64,000 nt of DNA from Dioszegia crocea (lineage: Eukaryota > Basidiomycota > Tremellomycetes > Tremellales > Bulleribasidiaceae). Positions 56,267 to 64,000 of the stretch are shown here, one piece after another (position 1 is the stretch's first letter; each line of letters starts with the position of its first letter). Below the pieces are notes generated by a model that saw only the letters and a list, made by a program, of their open reading frames with translations, was not told the origin of the DNA and searched no databases. The stretch covers positions 632,500 to 696,499 of the forward strand of contig BCKK01000003.1 in NCBI GenBank assembly GCA_001600615.1, read 5' to 3'. Both the position numbers and the translations under genes were made by a program.

Positions 56267-56714
56267 GTCTTGAGTGAAGAGTGCGGGATGTGGCGCGGCG
56301 GGAGGGAGGAGATGTAGAGGCGGGTGGGCTCTTGCCGTGGAGGCCCCGGCACATAATGGACATTTCAAGTGGAAGAAGCGAGCGCGGAAGGCCGATTGCG
56401 GTGCGGTGGTCGAAGGTGTGGGTTGGCAGGGATTGCGAACTGGCATTAGGCCTGAGTTTATATTGTCAGTTTCTGTTTCGACTATATAGTAGCATACGTA
56501 GGTATATATAATCAACACCTGCACGTTCATAATATGTCACAGTCATATCGCATACTGTCTGCAGTGGGCCTAGCAAGGCATGGACCTGACTAAATACCAT
56601 AACGTCATCAACCTGCCTCCACTTAGGCCTAGGCATGCCTGCCGAGGACCAAGGTCGACTCGAGGAAGACACCACCCTTATCATCCTTCATATCTCTGAT
56701 CCAGCTCGCTCGGC
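56267..56714. other. Intergenic region, ALG3 promoter
   Basis: 448 bp between the transporter stop and the ALG3 start. G/A-rich 3' flank, then T/A-rich block near 56450-56520. No gene. Confidence 0.5.
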
Positions 56715-58755
56715 ATGGCGCCTCCTCCTCTCCGTCCGCCGAAAGGACAGGCAAATCAGCCTCAACGCCCTGGGAACGACGGAGCGGTGCGCACCGAAGC
56801 GTCGGGCCTGGTACAGCAGGTCCGCAGCCTACTCATGGCTCTGCTTTTTGAGAGGCAATACTTCTTCCACCTCACTGGTCTACTGCTGTTTGGCGAGCTA
56901 CTCCTTGGACTACTGATCATACGATTCATACCCTGTGAGTGATAATTCCGCTTTGCTTCTGCAACACCCCTTGCCGGACTGCCTGCCTTTGTGCTCTTCA
57001 CATTGGGTTGGTGGTATCCTGACCGCATCTACATGTATAGTTGGCTGATGCCCAGATACCAAAATTGACTGGGAGGCATATATGCAGCATGTGGAATGCT
57101 TCTTAAATGGCGAGAGGGACTACAGCCAGCTGGAAGGAGAAACTGGCGGAGCAGTGTGAGTTCTGTTCCATGCCTACTGCGACCAGGCCCTTCGTCAGCG
57201 TCATTCATTCAGATGCCGAATCGAGATGTGCATCACTGCATGACATCAGGTATCTTACGATGAATACCGCTGATTTGTATCAGATACCCAGCACTATTCC
57301 TATACGCCTACACAGCACTATACAAGCTTCTCCCCTCCGACCCGGACTTACGCGTCCGAGCGGCCCAATATATCTTTTTGGGGATATACCTCGTAACCTT
57401 CGCACTGGTCGCTGGTATATATCACTCAGCCGGAGCTTCCCGGCAACAGACCCCCGAGCCAAGATCTTCGACAGATCGAGGGGGTCTTTCGCGACTCCCA
57501 TCGACCTACCCACAAGCACTGCTAATACCGCTTTGTCTGTCTAAGCGGCTGCATTCGATCTACATGCTTCGGCTGTTTAACGATCCTATCGCGATGCTGT
57601 TACTCTACGCCGGGGTATATGCTCTGACAAGGCGGACGCGCTTAGGCTGGAATGTGGGTATAGTGCTGTACAGGTGAGTCATGAGCTTTTCCGGCACAGG
57701 AGACGGCCTGCTGATCCGTTTAGTCTGGCACTGGGAGTCAAGATGAACATCTTGCTCTTCCTTCCAGGCCTACTGGTCTTGCTAGTGCAATATCAAGGCC
57801 TCGCAAAGACTGCTGGAGCAGTATCAACGATGGTGATAGTCCAGGTATTTCCCCTTTCCGCTAATTACACACCTGGTCAGAGGCTGATGGCACACACAGC
57901 TCCTGCTCCCCGCTGCCTTCTTCCTGGGCTCCGTACCAGACGCTCAAGCCTACTTTTCGACCGCCTTCAACTTTTCACGACAATTCGTATACAAGTGGAC
58001 TGTCAATTGGCGCTTTGTCCCCGAAAGTCGATTCTTATCAGAGGGATTTGCAAAGTCTTTGCTATGCGGTCAGGTAGGTCCAATTACGTGACTTGAGCTG
58101 CCAGACTTCGCGTTTCATTTGCAAAGTGCTGATCTGTTCAGCTGTTTTTCCTCGTCATTTTCGCCCTCTTCAAGTGGTCACCTGTACCGGGCGGTACCAA
58201 GAACATCATTTTGAACGCAATTTCCAAGCCAACGCAGGGTGCTGCAGCCCATACCTATGCTCTGCCTAGGCATCGTAAGTCGATCTAGACACGACCCGTC
58301 TTCCGTCTTTTCGAAACGTAACTTACCTCAACAGATATCCCCCTTGTCCTTTTCACCTCAAACCTCATCGGAATTACATTTGCCCGATCACTTCACTATC
58401 AGTTCCACAGTTGGTACTTCCACCAAATACCCTTCCTCCTATACTCCGGAGGTGCTTGGGGTAACCCAGCGCTCGGGTTCGTCCAGTCTCTCTGCTTTTT
58501 GCACAATCAAAGAGTGCAGCAAGCTAATCGATTTGCAGTCTTGCCCTATGGCTAGGAATCGAATACGCATGGGCGACCTACCCATCCACAAATTTGTCCT
58601 CGGGCATCTTATCTGTCGCGCACGCGGTCATCATTCTGGGTCTACTGTTCTCGCCCGCATCATCTTCCGCTGTGAAACCATCAATAACCCCAGATCCTGA
58701 TGTATCGCTAAAGCAAAGCGGCCTTCTAGATGTCGATAGCCGTAAGGTAAGATAG
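56715..58755 (+). CDS. ALG3: Dol-P-Man:Man5GlcNAc2-PP-dolichol alpha-1,3-mannosyltransferase
   Basis: Eight exons (56715-56934, 57056-57155, 57284-57673, 57724-57844, 57900-58073, 58142-58274, 58335-58476, 58539-58755) give 498 aa. GT58 landmarks are [86 protein letters not shown] and [20 protein letters not shown]. Eukaryotic Alg3 adds the sixth mannose to the lumenal N-glycan precursor, opening the lumenal phase of N-glycosylation; multipass ER membrane protein. In many relatives the canonical piece is TGPLVYPA; here TGGAVYPA. All exon phases are consistent. Confidence 0.95.
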
Positions 58756-58803
58756 AAGATGTAGATGCATACAGCTTGGGTAGGGTTTCGGCCTCAAAGG
58801 CGG

Positions 58804-60865
58804 CTACGAACCGGTATCCGTATCGAGCCTTATTCTTCCCTCCCTCCGCCCGAATAACCTACTCCACCATGATCTTGCCTCAGGCTGTTGATCCCTGACC
58901 AGAGGGTGCTTGTTTGGATCCCGCCACTGAACGCGGGTACTGTCACTTGCCGCAGCATCTGTCGCCGCCGAGCTTGGCACCCTGACACCGAAGTCCTGAT
59001 TCGCCTCCACTCCCGCTATCCGACCAGCCATGATATCCTGGATCCCCCGCTGACCCTCACTCCGACTTCTCACCCGGCCCTCTCCAGATCCCAACTCGTG
59101 TGGTGACCGAAGGACGAAACCCGGACTGGACGCTCCGAGCCCAATCGAGAACCCCGTGGGCGCGCCAACGGGTGCCAGCTCTGGCACGAGAACCCCATAT
59201 CGGACTCTCCGACGTGGTGGAGAAGTGGGTGAGGTAGGTGAGAGGGGATCATGTGTTGGGAATGTATGATTACGGGCTATATCGGGTCGAGTAGGGCTTT
59301 GACCGACTGGCGAGGTGGTTTGATCATCATATTGCTGAGGCTCAGATCTTATCCCAGCCCCGCCGTAATCGGCTTCGGAACTAGACAGGGCAAGGAGAGG
59401 GGCAGTCTCCAGATCGTCTTCTTCTACCCAAGTACCGATGTCTACGCCGCCTTGTCCCGTGGGCTCGACAAAGGAGACGACCCAGACCCCGATGAGGAGG
59501 AGAGCTACGCCGATGGAGACGAGAACGATTTGGACTGTTCTCAGCCGGGAGAATTGGTCGTAGAACACAAGGCCATCTGTTAGGGTCAATTGAGATCCCT
59601 GAACTTTCAAGATGTCACCATTGCTTACCGAAAATACTGGACAGGTTGAAGAAGCAGAACGCCAGGGGACAGATTAAAGCTGGGCTGGCAAATGTCAAGC
59701 TGTAATTCAGGTAGACGAGCTGCGCCAGTCCGCCTGATAGTAGACCCGCTACCAGAAGCCAGCTCTGGAAATGCTGGAATTGGTTGGATCCTTTGCCGGT
59801 ACGATAGTATTCGAGGGTGATGATCAACAGCTCTACTGCTGCCTTGGCGAGTACGAGGGACATGCCACTAAGGACCCCGGAAGCGGCAGCAAAAGACAGA
59901 CCAAGGGTCATTATCGTCTTTTTCTGTGCCGGAGTTGGATCTGCGTAGGTCTGTAGATGGTGTGCGGGGAGGGTAGGGGAGGCAGGGGGAATAGGGGCGA
60001 AGCGGACTGTGTGATGTTTGGGAGATTGGCCAGGTTGGGGATAAGCGGAAGGTTGATTGTCGGGCGTGAGGTTGAGAGTGGATAGTGTGGGCAAGCCGTT
60101 GCCTGTGCCAGAGAGTGGGGCTGACCAGCGGCGGCTAGTTGGTTTGAAGGGGATCGCGGAGGGGTTATGTGGGCTGGCGTAATTTGATGGTGGGCGAGAC
60201 GAGGGAGGAGTGACTGGTCTGTCGTCCTCGTCGACTGGGAGTCGCACTGAACGCATCGCGCGATAGGTGAAGAATGACACCACATGCGACTGTCCCATCA
60301 GCTCTTGACGCTGGTTCGTTGGCTGTCAAACCAAACTCACCATACCCAGAACGATCAAAGTTAACCCAATGACGACCCAGAAGAACGCCAGGAAGGCAGG
60401 CCTGCCCCATAATCTCAGCAACTCCTCAATCGAGTGCTCGCCCTCCTCCACCACCCCAAACATAGCAATCAATACCGCTCCCGCCGCAACTAACGTCGTG
60501 CCTCCCACCATACGCGCGCCAAACCTATCCCCCAGAATCAGTCGCGCGAGAACGGCATTGTAGATGAGAGATACTGCGCCAAGAGGCGCAAGTATGACAA
60601 TTGGTAGCGCGTCTAGCTGGAAAATCGTGCCCAGGATGTTGGTGACGATGTAGATTCCAAACCCGAAACACCATAATGGGCGGCGGATGGGTTTGCGCTG
60701 TGATGCGAGGGGAAGAGCGTCATTCTGGATATGCGACTTGCGCTGGATGGTGAGGCCTGCATGTTAGCTTTGATGCTGTGGTGTTGCAAAGGACTGACCT
60801 AGGGATTGAATGAATGACGACAACAGACCGACCATGATGGCCAACACGACCCCGATGCCGCCCAT
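58804..60865 (-). CDS. NIPA-family magnesium transporter
   Basis: Four exons (60799-60865, 60341-60756, 59629-60289, 58804-59576) give 638 aa. It opens MGGIGVVLAIMVGLLSSFIQ, then a loop and RPLWCFGFGIYIVTNILGTI, FQLDALPIVILAPLGAVSLI and YNAVLARLILGDRF, matching the Mg_trans_NIPA core with nine helices. The second half of the membrane part (VLSGMSLVLAKAAVELL, PALICPLAFCFFNLSSIF, DGLVFYDQFSRLRTVQIV) follows a 130-aa Pro/Ser-rich cytosolic insert. The C-terminus of about 220 aa is a Ser/Pro/Arg-rich cytosolic tail. NIPA proteins transport Mg2+ or other divalent ions at plasma or endomembranes; substrate is inferred from family. It converges on ALG3, 48 bp between stops. Confidence 0.9.
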
Positions 60866-61306
60866 GTTGCTCGCAAGTGGCGCCCTCCAGCAATTTACAA
60901 GCGCCGAGCCTCAATATGTGTGGTGATGAGTAGTGTACAGGCGATTTGCAGATAGTGATTATACTTGAAGATGGAGAAGTGATGTATGTGTCTTAGGTGG
61001 AGCGCATGCGGTGGATCTCGAAACGCGAACCAAACATCGCAGGTGTTGCGATCGAGCCTGTCTACTGAACTACGGTACTGATCTACGGCCTCCAGCGAAT
61101 AGTCGTATCTGGAGCTTGAAGAAGGTACAAGCTCTGCGATATGCATAGCAGTCTTGGTGAGTCCTATGAATGCATGATTTAGTCACTTCAGCCAACCCAA
61201 AGTCACCTCCTTAAAGGACTAACTCCACATGCAGTTTATAACCCGTTTCCAACTCCTTGTAGTGCTCGATCCTCTTCCTTCGAGCGTCCAAAACGTCCTA
61301 GACTCA
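60866..61306. other. Intergenic region
   Basis: 441 bp between two minus-strand genes: the NIPA promoter and the 3' flank of the next gene. Nothing seen. Confidence 0.5.
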
Positions 61307-63483
61307 TCAGCGAGCAAGGGCTTCCCCCACAGTCTCCGGACTTACTTCAGACTCCTCGTACACCACCTTGACCCTCTTCGCCCGATTCTTAGCGCTACTC
61401 GTGCCCCGCCCGTGTCCGTCTTCATCCTCAGATGCGTTCCGAGAGGCCCGATCGAATGCCATGTGATACTTGGCGGTAAGTCTATTCGCTTCTTCCATCC
61501 TTGCGAGAACCTCCGCACCTCTCCAAGCACCCTTCCCGGTCAATTTGGGCCTTCGTTTTTTCTTCGAGGAGTTCCGAGTCGGTGGCGGAGGCGTGACGAG
61601 CTGCTGGATGGAAGGCGAGCGAGTGGTGGCGAATGATACTGGGGAGAAGGGTGCTGCAATGGAGCGGGGAGAAACATGAGAGGATGGAGTATACGGCGTG
61701 GGTACTCCTGACTTATCAGCTACTCGTCGTATTGCTGTGGCCACCGGCTCAGACTCACCGAACCCATCGCGCAGTTTCCACTTGAACATATCTCCATCTT
61801 CGGAAGGATCCATCGGCGGATATAACGGTTCGTATCCGTCCGAGGAAGGTGCACCGGCGTCACCGATAATATTGGTGTCTGGTATTTGCTGATTGGCGGC
61901 AGAATTCCGTCGATCCGATGTGTGGTCGGGTAGCGGTATCAGGGGCTCGTCGTAATACTCAGGTAGAGCACTACCTTTGCCTCGCCCTATCTCGACGGAA
62001 TCGTTGTTCGGATCACCTTCCTGCGTAGCCTCGGCAGATTGGGTCGATTGAAGGAGTTGAGTGAGGGTCAAGCCTGGAGGAATGGGATCGGTGTACTTGA
62101 GAAGCTGGCTGAGGGTAGACTGGTCTGGCTGACCATGTTGGTGGGAATCTTCAGCGGGCGCGGAGCCGGAGATGAGTGGGAGTGCTCCCGACGTTGGTTT
62201 GTCGGGTGATCTATCGTTACCGCCATCCGGTAGCTCGCCCTCACGGGCTTCTCCAGTGGAAGACGTTGGCCGGCTATCATGGCGCGACGGAAAGCTCTGG
62301 CTGATGGGTGCTGGATTGGAGCCTGGAGACGGTCGACCGGTCTTTGCAGTGTAGAATGTTTCGTCGCCAGCCGAAGATTGCGAAGAGTCAAGATTGGCCG
62401 GACCGGTACGGGCTCGAGTGGCTTTCTTCGCTGTAGACCGTTGATCGGAAGATTCGGCGCTGCGCTTGTGTGGAGTCGGTGGACGATTATGGATAGTGTT
62501 GGACCTTCGTTTCGTCCGACTCGACGGCGAAGTGGATTGCTCCGAAGCATCGTTCATAGACATCAATACGTCATGGTAGATCGTACCATCTTGGGCGATT
62601 GTCTCATCCTGTCCTTCCACGTCCTCTACTCCTGTCACACCTTCCTGATCCACTTCCGACTCTGTGGATCCGCGCAGAGACCACAGAACATCCTCTTGCC
62701 ATCCGAATAATCCGTCCCCCTCATCACCCTGCGGAAGCTCCACATCGTCGGGATGCTCATCGTCCGAGGCATCAGCCTGAGCGTCCTCAAGTGCTTTTTC
62801 AAAATCTTCAATCTCTTCGCTGGTGCGCTCTTTCGGGCTGAGAATGTAGGTGTCATCGAAGACGTCCGGTTTCCGGCTGATAGTGCGAATCGCGGGTATA
62901 CTCGGAGATGAGAGGTCGGGGATCTGTGATTGCGGTGAAAGCGTGTTGAGATCTGCGGAACTGGGGAAGGATGAGTCGAGGGTCGAGGCCGAATATTCCG
63001 CGGTGGTAGCGACGCCGTCAGTGACATTTCTGCTCTGCGACAGGGACCGTGTACGGGATTTGATCTTGGCAATCGGGGTGGACTGAACGCCCATACTCTT
63101 TCTCGTCAGCTGCCGGCTTACACTAAAGTGCGAAAATGTAGATCAGCAGATCTCACCTTGCTAGTGCTCCGCTTGCCCTTCTTCGCTGGGGTTCCCTGCA
63201 TCCCCATCCCTATGCCCCGCCTCGCCTTCTTCGTCTCACTCGTACCCGCACTACCAGTGTTTGTAGTTCCTGTCCCACTCCCCGATTGCTTCGGCTGCCT
63301 CCTCCAATTTGCTAAGCCACCAGCGACTGTAGGCTCTGATGATGAAGCCCGCACAAAATTCTTCCGACGGCGCTTGTCTGATGCGGTGAGGCCGATGACA
63401 GAGGTTGGTGATCGAAGGAGAGGCGGAGGATCATTTTCATGGGGAAGCGGCGAGGTTTGCGATAGGGGGAATTGGATGCGCAT
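61307..63483 (-). CDS. Large disordered protein of unknown function, nuclear-looking
   Basis: Two exons (63157-63483 and 61307-63097) give 705 aa. The protein is mostly Ser/Pro/Glu/Asp-rich. It has several Lys/Arg clusters (SDKRRRKNF, TPAKKGKRSTS, SSRTKRRSN, NSSKKKRRPKLTG) that look like nuclear signals, an acidic middle (DASDDEHPDDVELPQGDEGD), and one folded-looking piece near the C-terminus (GKGAWRGAEVLARMEEANRL and TAKYHMAFDRASRN). No family recognised; DNA- or chromatin-related role is only a guess. A 51-nt stretch at about 61713-61763 has perfect intron signals but is a multiple of three and has no stop, so it may be spliced out, giving 688 aa. Confidence 0.7.
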
Positions 63484-63679
63484 GGCTGAGCTATCGATCC
63501 CCTGGGCTTATCCCCCTTGAGGACTGGCAGCGAGGGCGATGATTGTAGTCGATAGGGGGATAAGAGGCGATGAGTGGATGGGTGATGTCACGCCGTTACA
63601 CATTCCTTAAAGTCGCGTCAGGCACCACTGGAACGCGAAATTCTCATACCTTGCCTTTCATCTATCGTACATACACTTC

Positions 63680-64000
63680 ATGTCGCAGCCATCTGCAACT
63701 CAGGCCAAGCGAGCACGCTCAGCCGAAGCTGAGGCTGGTAGGGAACGAGAGGATGAGATGAGAGGGAACGAGGCGCCGGTGGAGCAAGACGAGGTAAGCT
63801 CTAAGCCAGGCTTGACTGATCTGGGAAGCTATACGCGTCGTTGCGCTCAGAGGTCGTGGGGGTGCAATATTACCGCGGTATGGTCGGAAGAGGAGAGCAT
63901 GTGATGCTAAAACGGTAAGTCTGACATCTTCTTAGAATTGCCATCTCCGCTAAATCAACAGGGAGCCTGAGAATCGGTATGACCCAAATGCGATCCAGGT
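63680..64000 (+). CDS. HIRAN-domain protein, HLTF/Rad5-like, 5' part cut by right edge
   Basis: Exons 63680-63793, 63829-63914 and 63962 onward. The first exon encodes a charged N-terminus (MSQPSATQAKRARSAEAEAG). The next two encode VVGVQYYRGMVGRGEHVMLK and REPENRYDPNAIQV, which match the HIRAN domain, the module that grips the 3' end of DNA in HLTF and Rad5. In HLTF the HIRAN domain sits near the N-terminus ahead of SNF2 helicase and RING modules; here it begins about residue 45, so a HLTF-type helicase is likely, but the rest lies outside the window. The AAG acceptor at 63826-63828 is weak. Confidence 0.75.

Noticed and set aside
22857..64000. CRISPR array, tRNA, rRNA, plasmid or phage genes
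   Set aside because: No regularly spaced direct repeats, no tRNA A/B box pair and no prokaryotic gene were seen in a by-eye scan of the spacers; a tRNAscan/Infernal run would be decisive.

Overview
The window is nuclear DNA from a basidiomycete fungus, most likely a tremellomycete yeast related to Cryptococcus, Kwoniella or Tremella. The evidence is dense gene packing with genes on both strands, nearly every gene split by many introns of about 45-70 nt, donors GTRNGT, branch sites of the CTGAC/CTAAC type just before the acceptor, and protein families typical of fungi. I see no bacterial, viral or CRISPR features. Exon models were joined by hand from splice signals. For most genes the summed exon lengths are divisible by three and the protein family alignment runs across the junctions.

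Layout. 0-6 kb: two copies of a small ubiquitin-like (Rad60-SLD type) gene, one cut by the left edge, the other at 4.6-5.8 kb, flanking a secreted ricin-B-type lectin gene with a Trp-Ser-Val repeat tail, plus a 45-bp direct/inverted repeat. 6.5-14 kb: GFA-domain zinc protein, vacuolar iron/manganese transporter (CCC1), an Ams2/Spt21-like regulator with a GATA finger, and a beta-carbonic anhydrase. 14.6-23 kb: the ER P5A ATPase SPF1 head-to-head with the K/HDEL receptor ERD2, then a fructosyl-amino-acid/sarcosine-type oxidase. 23.3-23.6 kb: a 292-bp MITE with perfect 23-bp terminal inverted repeats and a 9-bp target duplication. 23.8-34 kb: MFS exporter, mitochondrial HMG-box protein, methylenetetrahydrofolate reductase, a small unknown protein and ornithine aminotransferase. 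34-46.5 kb: a KAR9 family protein carrying a GAS2 domain, head-to-head with the mitochondrial protease OMA1, followed by an unknown protein and three unknown small (predicted) membrane proteins. 46.9-52.6 kb: a Gln-rich TAF13-like protein, RTF2, and an unknown protein with an apparent frameshift. 53.6-61 kb: UDP-galactose-type nucleotide-sugar transporter, ALG3 and a NIPA-type Mg transporter. 61.3-64 kb: an unknown nuclear-looking protein and the start of a HIRAN-domain (HLTF/Rad5-like) gene running off the right edge.

Functionally this is a core housekeeping region. Several neighbours share the secretory pathway (SPF1, ERD2, nucleotide-sugar transporter, ALG3), others mitochondria (HMG protein, OMA1) and genome maintenance (Ams2/Spt21-like, TAF13-like, RTF2, HIRAN protein). 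I do not see a self-evident new 'system'. The best leads are the duplicated ubiquitin-like gene pair, the MITE, 11-nt and 9-nt coding microexons, a start codon that appears to be split by an intron, and the long TAF13-like protein with AT-hook and Gln-rich parts.
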